A stretch of 64,000 nucleotides of DNA from Streptomyces sp. TLI_146 (GCF_002846415.1 NZ_PJMX01000001.1:3348001-3412000); one strand, 5' to 3'; positions 44,019 through 53,978 are shown, counted from the first letter of the stretch. The notes: generated from the sequence alone by a model not told the origin. A program made the numbers and translations.

Positions 44019-45320
44019 TCATCCCCGCCGGGCGGTGAGTCTGGCGTGCAGGGACAGGGCCGCGGCGTCCGTCAAGGACGCGATCTGGTCGACGATGACC
44101 CGTTTGCGGGCGCGGTCGTCGGGGGCGGCCGCGAAGAGCGCGCGGAACTGCGGGTCGAGCCCCTCGGCGGGGGCGCGCGCGGTGAGCGCTTCGGCCAGTT
44201 CGGCCAGAATGATGCGCTGCTCGGCGCGGAGCCGCTCCTGCTCGTCGCGCTGCATCACATACCGGTCGGCCACCGCCTTGAGCACCGCGCACTCGTTGCG
44301 CGTCGCGCGCGGGACGACCAGCTCCGCCCCGTACCTGCTCAGCCGCCCCGAACCGTGGCGCTCGCGGGTCGCGCCCTCGGCGGACAGGCAGAACCGGCCG
44401 ATGAGCTGGCTGGTGGCGTCCTTCAGGCGGGCCTGGGCGACCGCCGAGCCGTCGTACCCGTGCGGCCACCACTCCTCGTCGATCAGCCGGTCGAGCGCGT
44501 CCGCGAGCTCCTGCGGGGCGGTGTCCGCCGGCACGTACCGCCCGATCGCCACGCGCCAGATGTCCTGGCGCTCGGGCTCGGAGAAGAGCAGGTTGGGGTC
44601 GATATGGCCGGCGTGCAGCCCGTCCTCGAAGTCGTGGACCGAGTACGCCACGTCGTCCGACCAGTCCATGACCTGGGCCTCGAAGCACTTGCGGTGCGGC
44701 TCGGCGCCCTGGCGCACCCAGTCGAAGACCGGCAGGTCGTCCTCGTACACCCCGAACTTCACGGACTGCGGGTCGGTGGGGTGGCCGCCGCGCGCCCAGG
44801 GGTACTTGGTGGCCGCGTCCAGGGCGGCCCTGGTGAGGTTGAGGCCTACGCTGACGGGCTCGCCGGTCCGCTCGCCCCGCACGAAGCGCTTGGGTTCCAG
44901 GCGGGTCAGCAGGCGCAGCGACTGCGCGTTGCCCTCGAAGCCGCCGCAGTCCTTGGCGAAGTCGTTGAGCGCCTGCTCGCCGTTGTGCCCGAAGGGCGGG
45001 TGGCCCATGTCGTGCGAGAGGCAGGCCGCCTCGACGAGGTCGGGGTCGCAGCCGAGGGCGGCGCCGAGCTCGCGGCCGACCTGGGCGCACTCCAGGGAGT
45101 GGGTGAGCCGGGTGCGCGGGCTCGCGTCCCACAGCTGTCCGGTCACCCCGGGCGTCACGACCTGCGTCTTGCCCGCGAGGCGGCGCAGCGCGCCGGAGTG
45201 CAGCACGCGTGCGCGGTCGCGCTGGAAGGCGGTCCGGCCTGGTCGTTTGTCGGGCTCGGCGGCCCACCGCTCGACGTCGGACGGGTCGTACCCGGGGTGG
45301 TGTGCCGCGATGCCTTCCAT
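44019..45320 (-). CDS. dgt: Deoxyguanosinetriphosphate triphosphohydrolase-like protein (dGTPase)
   Basis: The 433-residue HD-domain enzyme is expected to cleave dNTPs to nucleoside and triphosphate, keeping nucleotide pools low. The metal ligands are visible as [10 protein letters not shown] and [14 protein letters not shown], with a third motif [13 protein letters not shown]. The N-terminus [21 protein letters not shown] is typical of the family. ATG 45320 follows TACTGT (plus coordinates 45327-45332) by 6 nt, favouring a leaderless start. In-frame extension upstream to 47024 is not credible. Location near dnaG follows the common actinobacterial order. Confidence 0.92.
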   Translation of the reverse strand: MEGIAAHHPGYDPSDVERWAAEPDKRPGRTAFQRDRARVLHSGALRRLAGKTQVVTPGVTGQLWDASPRTRLTHSLECAQVGRELGAALGCDPDLVEAACLSHDMGHPPFGHNGEQALNDFAKDCGGFEGNAQSLRLLTRLEPKRFVRGERTGEPVSVGLNLTRAALDAATKYPWARGGHPTDPQSVKFGVYEDDLPVFDWVRQGAEPHRKCFEAQVMDWSDDVAYSVHDFEDGLHAGHIDPNLLFSEPERQDIWRVAIGRYVPADTAPQELADALDRLIDEEWWPHGYDGSAVAQARLKDATSQLIGRFCLSAEGATRERHGSGRLSRYGAELVVPRATRNECAVLKAVADRYVMQRDEQERLRAEQRIILAELAEALTARAPAEGLDPQFRALFAAAPDDRARKRVIVDQIASLTDAAALSLHARLTARRG

Positions 45321-45367
45321 GCACCGACAGTAAACGCAAGCACTGACAAGCGGGGCAGGAGGGACGA

Positions 45368-46285
45368 TCAGGCCGTGGCGAGTTCGCGGTGCGGCGCGGC
45401 GAACGGGGCCGCCGTGAGCGCCTGGTCGTAGCGGTGCAGGACGAGGCGGGCGACGGCCGGGTGGGCGCCCAGCGGGGCCGCCGCGACACCGCGCGCGTGG
45501 GCGGCGCTCTGGGTGGCGAACCGGCCGGGCGCGGTGAAGTACGACGCGATCGCGACCCGGTGGCGGCCGCGCGCGGCGAGCGCCCGCAGCGCCTCGGGGA
45601 CGGTGGGGGCGGCGGCCGAGGCGTAGGCGGGGACCACCGGCACCCCGCCGAGCCGCTCGCTCAGCATCGCGGCGGTGCGGCGGGTGTCGGCGGCCGACTC
45701 GGGGTCGCGCGACCCGGCCCCGGCGAGCACCACTCCCGCGCCGCCACGCGCGCGTGGGTCGTCGTCCCACCCGGCCTCGACGAGCCGCTCGTACAGCGCC
45801 TCGACGAGCAGCGGGTGCGGGCCGAGCGGCCGCGCGACGCGGGTGCGCAGCCGGGGGGCGTCGGCGACGGCCGCCGGGATGTCCTGCTTGACGTGGTAGC
45901 CGCGGCTCAGCAGCAGCGGTACGAGAACGGCCCGGCCCGCGCCGAGCCCGGCGAGCGTGGCGGGCAGCGCGGGCTCGTCGATCTCGATGTGGCCGAGCCG
46001 TACGTCGAGTCCGGGGCGCAGTTCGCGGACCAGGTCGAGCAGGGCGGTGACGGTGCGCAGGGCCCGGGGGTCGCGGCTGCCGTGCGCGACGGCGACCAGC
46101 GCGGGCCGGGCGGGGGCCGGGACGGTCGTGGGCATCGGCTTGCGGCTCCCGTTCAGTCGTACGTGGCTGAGCTGGCTGCCCAGTTGGGCGGCGATGCGGG
46201 TGACGAGTTCGGCCGTGCTGTCGAGCGGCAGCGACTGGCGGGCGGACAAGAACTGCGACTGAGTCTCCGGCTCCATCTCCGTCAT
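45368..46285 (-). CDS. Sirohydrochlorin chelatase (CbiX family, two-domain)
   Basis: The 305-residue protein has two CbiX halves. The first begins [12 protein letters not shown] and holds [10 protein letters not shown]; the second holds [12 protein letters not shown] and ASYFTAPG. The first-half His residues are the metal-insertion ligands; the second half lacks the AHGS histidine. It inserts iron (or cobalt) into sirohydrochlorin, giving siroheme for nitrite or sulfite reductases; nirB lies 8.6 kb away. ATG 46285 is chosen over 46315. Confidence 0.88.
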   Translation of the reverse strand: MTEMEPETQSQFLSARQSLPLDSTAELVTRIAAQLGSQLSHVRLNGSRKPMPTTVPAPARPALVAVAHGSRDPRALRTVTALLDLVRELRPGLDVRLGHIEIDEPALPATLAGLGAGRAVLVPLLLSRGYHVKQDIPAAVADAPRLRTRVARPLGPHPLLVEALYERLVEAGWDDDPRARGGAGVVLAGAGSRDPESAADTRRTAAMLSERLGGVPVVPAYASAAAPTVPEALRALAARGRHRVAIASYFTAPGRFATQSAAHARGVAAAPLGAHPAVARLVLHRYDQALTAAPFAAPHRELATA

Positions 46286-46467
46286 GGACCGATCCTGCCG
46301 GGCCCACATTGCCATGTCGTTGCGCCGTGGTGACGAGTGTTTTCCGCCGCCTCACGCGGGCGCGGCGGGCGGTGGGATCGCGGGGCTCCGGCAGGAAACG
46401 GGACAGAACCGTCCGCCGCTCCCCTGCGTCCGAACACTCGAACACCGTCGAACCCAGGGGGACCCTC

Positions 46468-47157
46468 ATGCGCCTGCCGCGCCCGCGCGTACGGATCGGG
46501 CTGCCGCGCACCCGCACGGGGCAGCGCCGGGCCGTCCAGGCCGTCGCGGCGGTGTGCACCCTGGCGCTGGCGCCCGCCGCCTGGATGTTCACGGCCGCCG
46601 AGGGCAGGATCGGCACTGTGGCGCAGGCGCCCGCGTCCGGGGTCGCGGTGGTGTTCGGGGCCGGGCTGTGGGACGGCGAGCCGTCGCCGTATCTGGCGCA
46701 CCGCCTGGACGCGGCGGTCGAGCTGTACCGGGCCGGGAAGGTGAAGGCGGTCCTGGTGACCGGGGACAACGGGCGGGCCGAGTACGACGAGCCGGACGCG
46801 ATGCGCGCGTACCTGGTGAAACACGGGGTCCCGGACCGGCAGGTCGTCAGCGACTTCGCCGGGTTCGACACCTGGGACTCGTGCGTACGGGCCCGGAAGA
46901 TCTTCGGCGTGGAGCGGGCGGTGCTGGTCAGCCAGGACTTCCACATCCGGCGGGCGGTCGCGCTGTGCGAGGCCGCCGGGGTCGACTCGTACGGGGTCGC
47001 GGTCGGCGCCGTGCGCGACACCACCTGGTACTACGGCACCACCCGCGAGGTGTTCGCGGCGGGCAAGGCCGTCCTGGACGCCGCCTTCAAGCCCGATCCG
47101 CGTTTCCTGGGGCCGAAGGAGAGCGGGGTGGCGCGGGCGCTGGCCGACGGGCGGTGA
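46468..47157 (+). CDS. SanA/YdcF-like DUF218 membrane protein
   Basis: The 229-residue protein has an N-terminal membrane anchor (about 25-47) and a DUF218 domain outside the membrane: [28 protein letters not shown] and [15 protein letters not shown]. SanA of E. coli protects the envelope barrier, and YdcF binds SAM; the exact reaction here is unknown. GGGGGA lies 7 nt upstream of ATG 46468. The earlier in-frame ATG at 46309 would place non-membrane Arg-rich sequence in front and lacks a ribosome site. Confidence 0.85.
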   Translation: MRLPRPRVRIGLPRTRTGQRRAVQAVAAVCTLALAPAAWMFTAAEGRIGTVAQAPASGVAVVFGAGLWDGEPSPYLAHRLDAAVELYRAGKVKAVLVTGDNGRAEYDEPDAMRAYLVKHGVPDRQVVSDFAGFDTWDSCVRARKIFGVERAVLVSQDFHIRRAVALCEAAGVDSYGVAVGAVRDTTWYYGTTREVFAAGKAVLDAAFKPDPRFLGPKESGVARALADGR

Positions 47158-47180
47158 GGGCCTGCCTCCGACCCCCGTCG

Positions 47181-47618
47181 TCAGGCTCTGAGCCAGTCGC
47201 CGCCGGGCAGCGGGGTGCCGTGCGCCCGCAGCTCCCGGGCCAGCGGGGCCGCCGCCAGATACACCCAGGCGCGGGCGGTCCCCCCGCCCGGCAGCTCGAC
47301 GGTCCGCGCCACCCGGTCGTACAGGTTGCGGGGATCGCCGGGGCCGTAGCACTCCTCCAACTGGTCCAGTACGCGCAGGACTTGGCCGTACGCCTCGGGG
47401 AGCGGCGCGATGAGCGCGCCGGTGACGACCCCGTCCCCCTCCGTCGCGTACGGGTAGCCGGGCCCCTCGTACAGCACCGCGCCCGGCAGCCGCGCGGGTG
47501 CCTCGGAGGCGGTGCGGCCGGTCAGCAGGCGCAGGTGGTAGCGCTCGCCGGGGCGCAGGGTGCCGTAGACGAAGAACGGGAGGCCGCCGTCTTCGGGCGG
47601 TGGGTCGGCCGATGTCAC
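47181..47618 (-). CDS. Gamma-glutamylcyclotransferase family protein (AIG2-like)
   Basis: The 145-residue protein has the family signature FFVYGTLRPGERYH near residue 15, the conserved acidic residue region LDQLEECYGPG, and the closing strand AWVYLAA. Enzymes of the fold release 5-oxoproline from gamma-glutamyl amines or amino acids; the substrate is not fixed by this sequence. I start at GTG 47618, which has GAGGGAGAG upstream. It is convergent with the DUF218 gene, with only 23 bp between stops. Confidence 0.83.
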   Translation of the reverse strand: MTSADPPPEDGGLPFFVYGTLRPGERYHLRLLTGRTASEAPARLPGAVLYEGPGYPYATEGDGVVTGALIAPLPEAYGQVLRVLDQLEECYGPGDPRNLYDRVARTVELPGGGTARAWVYLAAAPLARELRAHGTPLPGGDWLRA

Positions 47619-47814
47619 AGGCGCTCTCCCTCGGGGTGCCAAAGGGCTTCCAGCCTGGCCGGAAGTCCCTGTTCGGACGGCTGACGCGGTGCGTACGCAC
47701 AGCTGTTACACAGTGTCCCGGGTTCCGTGATGATCCGGTTCTACCGTTGATTGTCGCGGCCGGCGGATCCGGCCGGTCCCCCGCCCCCGCCCTCTGCCAC
47801 CAGGCCGTCCCGTC

Positions 47815-48486
47815 ATGATCCTGAGCCTTCGCGCCACCGCGGCCGCCGCCGTGCTCGCCGTCTGCGCCCTCGCGGTGAGCGGGTGCGGCGCGCCCACCGG
47901 GCTCGGCGACGGCGGCGCCGCGCCGCCCGTGGCCGCGCAGCCCTCGCCGCGGCCGCTCTGGCCCAACTGGTCCGAGGGCGCCCGCGAACGGCCCGGCGCC
48001 GGGAACCCGGCCGGGAAGCGGCCGCCGCCCGCGCCGCTGGCCCATGGGCCCGAGGTACCGGAGGCGGGGCTCGCGGCGGTCGACCCGTACGAGGTGCTGC
48101 GGGCCGATCCCCGGACCAAGCCGTTCGGCGGGCGCGAGAGGATCCACCGCCCGGGGCAGCCCGGCATCCGCCCGCCCGTCCTGCACGATCTGACCGGCGA
48201 CGGCTCGCCGGAGCTGGTCCTCGCCGCCGACCTGGAGAGCGGCCGTACGGTGCTGGCCGTCTACACGGCCCGCGCCGGCAAGGTCGTCCCCGTCCTCTAC
48301 ACCGTGGGCAAGCGGCTCGCGGTCGAGACCGTCGGCACCGACCTGGTGGTCCGCAGCGCCTCGGACGACGGCGCCGAGCAGGCCGTGCGCTACCGGTGGG
48401 ACGGGGCGCGGCTGGAGTCGGTGAGCGACATCAGGACGTACAAGAGGGACGAGAGCGAGACCGTGGCGCCGGAGGACGGGCCATGA
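47815..48486 (+). CDS. Putative lipoprotein with beta-propeller-like repeat
   Basis: The 223-residue protein has a lipobox AVSGC (Cys24) after a hydrophobic signal, a Pro/Ala-rich linker, and a C-terminal part with LTGDGSPELVLAAD, a VCBS/FG-GAP-like calcium loop, and TVLAVYTARAGKVVPVLYTV. It is therefore probably tethered outside the membrane. It overlaps the next gene (histidine kinase) by ATGA, so it may act as an accessory sensor for the kinase, as CseA does for CseC in the sigE system. That parallel is inference. Confidence 0.75.
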   Translation: MILSLRATAAAAVLAVCALAVSGCGAPTGLGDGGAAPPVAAQPSPRPLWPNWSEGARERPGAGNPAGKRPPPAPLAHGPEVPEAGLAAVDPYEVLRADPRTKPFGGRERIHRPGQPGIRPPVLHDLTGDGSPELVLAADLESGRTVLAVYTARAGKVVPVLYTVGKRLAVETVGTDLVVRSASDDGAEQAVRYRWDGARLESVSDIRTYKRDESETVAPEDGP

Positions 48487-49844
48487 GGGCCGCGCCGAGA
48501 CCCGGCGGCGAGGGGGCCGGTCGACGGCTGCGGGCCGCCCGGCGGGCCCTCGCGCGGCTCGCCCGGTCCGCGTGGACGGGCGCGCGCGCCCTCGTCCGGC
48601 GCGTGCGCGCCTTCTCCCAGGGGCTCAGCCTGCGCTGGAAGATCGCCGCGGCGCTGGCGGGCGGCTGCGCGCTGGTGGCCGTCGCCATCGGGCTGCTGAT
48701 CCACCAGGCGCGGGCCGCGCAACTGGTCACGACGGCCCGCGAGTCGGCGACGGCGCAGCTGGTACGGGTGCGTCAGCTGTACGAGCTGACCGGCCAGGTC
48801 GACCAGAGCGACGCCGACGCGGCCGTGGACGACGGGCGGCTGCCGTCCGCGCTGCGCGAGTCGGCGCTGGCGGGCCGCCGCGGCACCTTCGTCGAGCTGG
48901 ACGGGCCCGACCCGGCGGTGTGGGCGGCGCGGCCGATCGGCGGCCAGGTGCTGTCGGTACGGCTGCCGCTGGCGGCCGAACGGGCCGATCTGCGGGAGTT
49001 CGACCGGGAGCTGGTCGCCTGGGGCGCGCTGGTGGTGGCGCTCGCGGCGCTCGGCGGGGCGGCGCTGGCGAGCCGCCTCAGCCGGGAGCTGCGGACGGCC
49101 GCGGCCACCGCGCGCCGGATCTCCCGGGGCGAACTCGACGCCCGGATCGGCCCGTCGGGGCCGGACACCGCCCGCAACGAGGTGGCGGAGCTGGCCCGTG
49201 CGGTCGACACGATGGCCGCGTCCCTCCAGCGGCGCCTGGAGGCCGAGCAGCGGTTCACCGCCGATGTGGCGCACGAGCTGCGGACACCGCTGACCGGGCT
49301 GCACACCGCGGCCGAACTGCTGCCGCCGAGCCGCCCCACCGAGCTCGTACGCGACCGGGTCGCGGCCCTGCGCACGCTCACGGAGGATCTCCTGGAGGTG
49401 GCCCGGCTCGACGCGCGCGTGGAGCGGCCCGCGCTGGAGGTGCGGCCGCTGGGGGATCTGGTCGAGGGGATCCTGCGGCGCGGCGGGTTCGGGGTGGAGC
49501 GGGCGGATGTCGGCGGGGACGCGCTGGTCCGCACGGACCCGCGCCGCCTGGAGCGGATCGTCGCCAACCTGGTGGCCAACGCCCGCCGCCACGGAGCGTC
49601 GCCGGTCGAGGTCACGGTCTGCGGGACGACCGTGACGGTCCGGGACCACGGGCCCGGGTTCCCCGCGCACGTCTTGCGCGACGGGCCGCGGCGGTTCGTC
49701 ACGGGGTCGCAGGAGCGGGGGCAGGGGTCCGGGCTGGGGCTGACCATCGCCCTCGGGCAGGCGGAGGTGATCGGGGCACGGGTGGAGCTCCGCAACCCGC
49801 CGTCGGGCGGAGCGTCGGCGACCGTCACGCTGCCGGGGGCTTGA
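48483..49844 (+). CDS. Two-component sensor histidine kinase (orphan)
   Basis: The 453-residue protein has two membrane spans (about 53-75 and 180-200) flanking an extracellular domain of about 105 residues, then a HAMP domain, the phospho-acceptor His264 in FTADVAHELRTPL, the N-box NLVANARRHG, and G-boxes DHGPGFP and GSGLGLTIA. It is a complete kinase of the HisKA type. No response regulator gene lies beside it. It is translationally coupled to the preceding lipoprotein gene, which suggests that the two sense envelope conditions together. Confidence 0.9.
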   Translation: MRAAPRPGGEGAGRRLRAARRALARLARSAWTGARALVRRVRAFSQGLSLRWKIAAALAGGCALVAVAIGLLIHQARAAQLVTTARESATAQLVRVRQLYELTGQVDQSDADAAVDDGRLPSALRESALAGRRGTFVELDGPDPAVWAARPIGGQVLSVRLPLAAERADLREFDRELVAWGALVVALAALGGAALASRLSRELRTAAATARRISRGELDARIGPSGPDTARNEVAELARAVDTMAASLQRRLEAEQRFTADVAHELRTPLTGLHTAAELLPPSRPTELVRDRVAALRTLTEDLLEVARLDARVERPALEVRPLGDLVEGILRRGGFGVERADVGGDALVRTDPRRLERIVANLVANARRHGASPVEVTVCGTTVTVRDHGPGFPAHVLRDGPRRFVTGSQERGQGSGLGLTIALGQAEVIGARVELRNPPSGGASATVTLPGA

Positions 49845-49852
49845 CCCTTCGT

Positions 49853-49992
49853 CCGCGGACCGTGGATGGCTGGTCGCGCAGTTCCCCGCGCCCCTTAAAT
49901 GCCGCTCCGCGGCAATCCCCTGGGAGCCCCGAAGGGGCGCATCTCAGGGGCGCGGGGAACTGCGCGACCAGTTGGGGACGGCCCGCAGACAA
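49853..49992. repeat. Modular palindrome repeat, locus i
   Basis: The forward core lies at 49876-49895 and its complement at 49946-49965, with the inner module GCCGCTCCGCGGCAATCCCC and a GCCCCGAAGGGGC stem. Outer arms are CCGCGGACCGTGG and CGGCCCGCAGAC. It lies just after the kinase stop and before the protease gene. Confidence 0.85.
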
Positions 49993-50086
49993 AGACCGGG
50001 CCCTATGGACACCACCTGTCATGTCCCCCTAAAACTGAGGCAACGTCAGCTTTACCCGAGCCGACCCCCCATGACCGAGGAGCCCG

Positions 50087-51730
50087 ATGAGACCGACACG
50101 GAACGCATCGCGCCTCACCACCGCCGGGACAGCCGTCGCGGCCGGTGCCATGTTCGCCGCCGCCCTCGCCCCCGCCTCCGCCGTGGCCGAACCCCGGCCG
50201 CACATGAACGCCCGCGACGCCGCCGTCCAGGCCGCGAACAGCGCGGTCGACGCGCACGCGGCCGCGCTCGCCGTGACCGCCGCCCAGGGCACGTCCGTAC
50301 GGGACGTGATCGTGGACCCCGACGGCAGCCGGCACGTGCGCTACGACCGTACGTACCGCGGACTGCCCGTGCTCGGCGGCGACTTCGTCGTCCACCTCTC
50401 CCCCGCCGGGGCCTACCGCGGCGCCGACCGGGCCGTGGCGAACGACCTCGCCGTACCCGGCGTCACCCCCGTGATCTCCGCGCCCCGCGCCGCGGGCCTC
50501 GCCTCCGCCGAGCTGCGCGCGGCCCACAAGAACGTCACGGGTCTGACCGCCAGGCCCCAGCTCGTCGTGGACGCGCTGCACGGCACGCCCAAGCTGGCCT
50601 GGCGCACCCAGGCCGCCGCCCGGGACTCGCTCGGCAACCCCGTCGCGCGCGTGGTCCTCACCGACGCCCGCACCGGCGCCCGCATCGACGCCTGGGACTC
50701 GATCGAAACCGCGACCGGCGACGGCAAGTCGCTCTACAGCGGGACCGTTCCGCTGGAGACCACGCTCTCGGGGTCCTCGTACCAGCTCAAGGACCCCACG
50801 CGCGGCAACACCTACACCGGTGACGCCCAGAACAAGACCGACCTGTGCATCTTCGGCATCTGCTTCATCCGGGCGCCCGCCGCGCTGTTCACGGACGCCG
50901 ACAACCACTGGGGCAGCGGCGCCAACACCGACCGCGCCACGGCCGCCGTCGACGCCCAGTACGGCACCAACACGACCTGGGACTACTACAAGAACGTCCA
51001 CGGCCGCAACGGCATCGCCGGGGACGGGAAGGGCTCGTACAACCGCGTCCACTACGGCAGCAACTACAACAACGCCTTCTGGGACGACAGCTGCTTCTGC
51101 ATGACGTACGGCGACGGGGACGGCACCACCTTCGGCCCGCTCGTCGCGCTCGACGTCGCCGGGCACGAGATGTCGCACGGTGTCACGTCCAAGACCGCGG
51201 CCCTCACCTACTCCGGTGAGTCCGGCGGCCTCAACGAGGCCACCAGCGACATCATGGGCACCATGGTCGAGTGGTACGCGGCCAACGCCGGCGACCAGGG
51301 CGACTACCTCATCGGCGAGAAGATCGTGAAGCCGGGCTTCGGCAAGCCCGCGCTGCGCTTCATGGACAAGCCCTCGACCGACACCAAGTCGGCGGACTGC
51401 TGGTACTCGGGCGTCGGCAACCTCGACGTCCACTACTCCTCCGGAGTGGCGAACCACTTCGCCTACCTGCTCTCCGAAGGCAGCGGCGCCAAAGTCATCA
51501 ACGGCGTCTCCTACAACAGCCCCACCTGCAACGGCTCCACCGTCTCCGGCATCGGCCGGGAGAAGGTCGGCAAGATCTGGTACCGGGCCCTGACCGTCTA
51601 CATGACGTCCTCCACCAACTACGCGGCCGCCCGCACGGCGACCCTGAACGCGGCCAAGGACCTCTACGGCAGCGGCAGCGCGGAGCAGAACGCGGTCGCC
51701 GCGGCCTGGTCGGCGGTCGCCGTCGGCTGA
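50087..51730 (+). CDS. M4 family (thermolysin-like) secreted metalloprotease
   Basis: The 547-residue zymogen has a signal peptide (to about residue 34), an FTP propeptide domain (about 60-200) with DRTYRGLPVLGGDFVVHL, and a catalytic domain. Zinc ligands are in HEMSHG (His360, Glu361, His364) and GGLNEATSD (Glu384), with the proton-donor His expected in LDVHYSSGVANHF. An insertion DLCIFGICF near 245 carries a Cys pair. GAGGAG lies 6 nt before the ATG. It is an extracellular protease for protein scavenging, and an I36-type inhibitor gene is present elsewhere in the window. Confidence 0.93.
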   Translation: MRPTRNASRLTTAGTAVAAGAMFAAALAPASAVAEPRPHMNARDAAVQAANSAVDAHAAALAVTAAQGTSVRDVIVDPDGSRHVRYDRTYRGLPVLGGDFVVHLSPAGAYRGADRAVANDLAVPGVTPVISAPRAAGLASAELRAAHKNVTGLTARPQLVVDALHGTPKLAWRTQAAARDSLGNPVARVVLTDARTGARIDAWDSIETATGDGKSLYSGTVPLETTLSGSSYQLKDPTRGNTYTGDAQNKTDLCIFGICFIRAPAALFTDADNHWGSGANTDRATAAVDAQYGTNTTWDYYKNVHGRNGIAGDGKGSYNRVHYGSNYNNAFWDDSCFCMTYGDGDGTTFGPLVALDVAGHEMSHGVTSKTAALTYSGESGGLNEATSDIMGTMVEWYAANAGDQGDYLIGEKIVKPGFGKPALRFMDKPSTDTKSADCWYSGVGNLDVHYSSGVANHFAYLLSEGSGAKVINGVSYNSPTCNGSTVSGIGREKVGKIWYRALTVYMTSSTNYAAARTATLNAAKDLYGSGSAEQNAVAAAWSAVAVG

Positions 51731-51750
51731 CCCGGCACCCTCTCCCCCGT

Positions 51751-51779
51751 CCGTACGCCGCACCTCAAGCGGCGTACGG
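51751..51779. terminator. Bidirectional hairpin overlapping a gene end
   Basis: CCGTACGCCGC (51751-51761) pairs with GCGGCGTACGG (51769-51779) around a 7-nt loop. It follows the protease stop by 20 bp and its right arm codes for the last residues of the convergent FMN reductase gene. Confidence 0.75.
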
Positions 51780-52388
51780 GCGGGTCGCCTTGGCGTCCCG
51801 CAGCGTCCGCCCCCACCAGCCGAGCTGGTCGAGGAGCCGCTTGACGGCAGCCTCCGGCTCGGTGGGCTCGCGCAGTTCGCCGTCCGACTCGAAGAGGCCG
51901 CGGGCCTGGTGGAAGCTGACCGTGTCCCGGACCGTGACCGCGTGCAGCTCGGCGAAGATCTGGCGCAGGTGCTCGACGGCCCGCAGGCCCCCCGAGATCC
52001 CGCCGTACGAGACGAGGCCGACCGGTTTGGCCTGCCACTCGACGTAGTGCCAGTCGATGAGGTTCTTGATCGACGCCGGGAAGGAGTGGTTGTACTCGGG
52101 GGTCAGGACGAGGAAGGCGTCGGCGCCGGCGAGCCTGGGCGTGAGGGTGTCGAGGACCGCCTTGACCGGCGGCGCCGGGTCGTACGAGATCGAGGTCGGC
52201 AGGGCGATGTCGGCCAGGTCGATCACGTCGACCTCGAAGTCGTCGCGCTCGCCCAGCCGGTCGAGCACCCACTTCCCGACGACCGGGCCGAAGCGGCCCT
52301 CGCGGTTGGAGCCGATGATCACGGCGAGGCGGAGCGGGGCGGTGGAGGCGGCGGTGGGCTCCGCGACGGGAGCGGTGGTGATGTCCAT
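51765..52388 (-). CDS. NADPH-dependent FMN reductase family protein
   Basis: The 207-residue flavoprotein has the flavodoxin-like start LRLAVIIGSNREGRFGP (FMN phosphate loop), VLTPEYNHSFPASIKNLIDW (the conserved PEYN motif) and VSYGGISGG. It supplies reduced flavin or reduces quinones. I prefer ATG 52388, preceded by GAGG 9 nt upstream, over GTG 52403. The coding end overlaps a two-way terminator hairpin. It is divergent from the aminotransferase gene. Confidence 0.87.
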   Translation of the reverse strand: MDITTAPVAEPTAASTAPLRLAVIIGSNREGRFGPVVGKWVLDRLGERDDFEVDVIDLADIALPTSISYDPAPPVKAVLDTLTPRLAGADAFLVLTPEYNHSFPASIKNLIDWHYVEWQAKPVGLVSYGGISGGLRAVEHLRQIFAELHAVTVRDTVSFHQARGLFESDGELREPTEPEAAVKRLLDQLGWWGRTLRDAKATRPYAA

Positions 52389-52456
52389 GCCGAGGAGCCT
52401 CACACCTCAACTTAGCTTCAGGTCAACCCCACTCGTACCCCTATTACGGTGGCCCC

Positions 52457-53236
52457 ATGACGACTCCCTATGCCGAGATCAACGGCCGCCCCGCCGACGC
52501 GGAGAATCTCCGCATCCCCGCTCTGACCGGCGGATACGGCCATTTCACCGCGATGCAGGTGCGCGGCGGCCGGGTGCGCGGGCTCGCCCTGCACCTGGCT
52601 CGGCTCGACGCGGCGACCCGCGAGCTCTTCGGCCCCGGCCTCGACGGCGAGCGGGTCCGCGCGCTGATCCGGCAGGCTCTGGCGGCGGTCGGCGCCGAGG
52701 ACGCGGCGGTACGCGTCTATGTGTACGGGCCGGAGGAGGACCCGACCGTGATGGTGACCGTACGGCCGCCGATGGACATGTCGCCGGAGCCGCAGCACCT
52801 GCTCTCCGTGCCGTACGAGCGGCCGGTCGCCCACCTCAAGCACCTCGGCGGCTTCGGCCAGGCCTACTACCGCCGGGTCGCCGCCCGCGCGGGCTTCACG
52901 GAGGCGCTCCTCACCGGCCCCGGCGGGGAGATCGCCGAGGGGGCGATCACCAACATCGCGTTCTGGGACGGCGGTTCGGTGGTGTGGCCCGACCGCCCGG
53001 CGCTGCTCGGCACGACCATGGCGCTGGTGGAGTCCCGGCTGCCGGGGTACGGCACGGCCACGGTCCGCCGCCCGGTCACCCTGGACGGTCTCGGCGCGTA
53101 CCGGGCGGCCTTCGTCACCAACTCGCAGGGCATCGCGCCGGTGGCCCGGATCGACGACACCGCCTTCACCGTGGACGCCGAGCTGATGGAGACGGTCTGG
53201 CGGCTGTACGCGGAGGTGCACTGGGACGCGGTCTGA
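52457..53236 (+). CDS. Class IV aminotransferase / aminodeoxychorismate lyase-like protein
   Basis: The 259-residue PLP enzyme has the catalytic Lys128 in VAHLKHLGG and the cofactor-contacting block GEIAEGAITNIAFWDG (about 155-170), with VTNSQGIAPV near the end. The LKHL context resembles PabC, which makes p-aminobenzoate for folate, more than branched-chain transaminases. The normal start EINGRPADAENL is present. TACGGT lies 6 nt before ATG 52457, so it is probably leaderless. No other folate gene is adjacent, so the substrate is uncertain. Confidence 0.85.
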   Translation: MTTPYAEINGRPADAENLRIPALTGGYGHFTAMQVRGGRVRGLALHLARLDAATRELFGPGLDGERVRALIRQALAAVGAEDAAVRVYVYGPEEDPTVMVTVRPPMDMSPEPQHLLSVPYERPVAHLKHLGGFGQAYYRRVAARAGFTEALLTGPGGEIAEGAITNIAFWDGGSVVWPDRPALLGTTMALVESRLPGYGTATVRRPVTLDGLGAYRAAFVTNSQGIAPVARIDDTAFTVDAELMETVWRLYAEVHWDAV

Positions 53237-53372
53237 GGGACGCGGCGGTCGCGCGAACGGGTGACGGCCGGGCCGCCGCCGTCACCCTTTCGCCCCCCGC
53301 CGGGGGGCGGGCGTCCGCGCAGGCCACTTACCTCGGAGGGAGAAGCAAGGCACCCCGCTCCCCGGAGGACCC

Positions 53373-53978
53373 ATGCGTACTGCCCGCCTGCTGACCGGTT
53401 CCGCGCTCGCGGCCGCCCTGCTGGGCCTCGGCGGCGCACCCGCGTACGCCAACGACTTCGGCGGCGCGGGCCTGGAGGTCTGGCCGTCGTCGGCCGCGCC
53501 GGGGACCACCGTCACCGTGAACACCACGGCGTGCGGCCACGACGGCCATGCCACCGGGGACGCGCGGGCGGTGGGCGACGGGGAGTTCCCGCTCACCGCC
53601 TCCACCCGCAAGGACGTGCTCGCCGGGCAGTTCACCGTGCCCCACACCGCCAAGCCCGGCACCTTCGAACTCACGGTGACCTGCGACAACGGCAAGTCCG
53701 CCCGGGGCGATCTGACGATCGCGGGCGGCGGCGAGCACAGCGGCTGGGACCGGGGCGACCACAGCGGCTGGGACCGGGGCGACCACCCCGAGGCGGGCAA
53801 GCACGAGCCCGGCGGGCACGAGGAGCCCCGGGGCCATGTGAAGACCGGTCTCGGCGGCAGCGCCACCACCTCCAACCGGACCGAGATCGCGGCCGGGGCG
53901 GCCGTCCTGGCCGTCACCGCCGTCACCGGCGGGCTGCTGCTGCGGCGCCGGGCGCGCGGCCCGCAGGACCGGGGCTGA
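53373..53978 (+). CDS. Secreted, C-terminally anchored protein paired with a sortase
   Basis: The 201-residue protein has a signal peptide (to about 26), a beta-rich domain with two cysteines (TACGHDG and VTCDNGK), a His/Gly/Asp-rich linker containing an exact duplication HSGWDRGD, and a C-terminal hydrophobic helix (about 172-190) followed by RRRARG. The layout resembles a sortase substrate, but no LPxTG-like motif precedes the helix; the nearest stretch is KTGLGGS. It lies 6 bp before the sortase gene. Function unknown. Confidence 0.68.
   Translation: MRTARLLTGSALAAALLGLGGAPAYANDFGGAGLEVWPSSAAPGTTVTVNTTACGHDGHATGDARAVGDGEFPLTASTRKDVLAGQFTVPHTAKPGTFELTVTCDNGKSARGDLTIAGGGEHSGWDRGDHSGWDRGDHPEAGKHEPGGHEEPRGHVKTGLGGSATTSNRTEIAAGAAVLAVTAVTGGLLLRRRARGPQDRG
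53736..53783 (+). repeat. 24-bp tandem duplication inside a coding region
   Basis: Two identical 24-bp units (53736-53759 and 53760-53783) code for HSGWDRGD twice in the linker of the sortase-paired protein. Exact identity at every codon suggests a recent slippage event. Confidence 0.9.

Noticed and set aside
45321..47024. Long minus-strand extension of the dgt frame
   Set aside because: It overlaps the chelatase and DUF218 genes in another frame, is Arg/Pro-rich, and a leaderless promoter sits at the internal ATG 45320.
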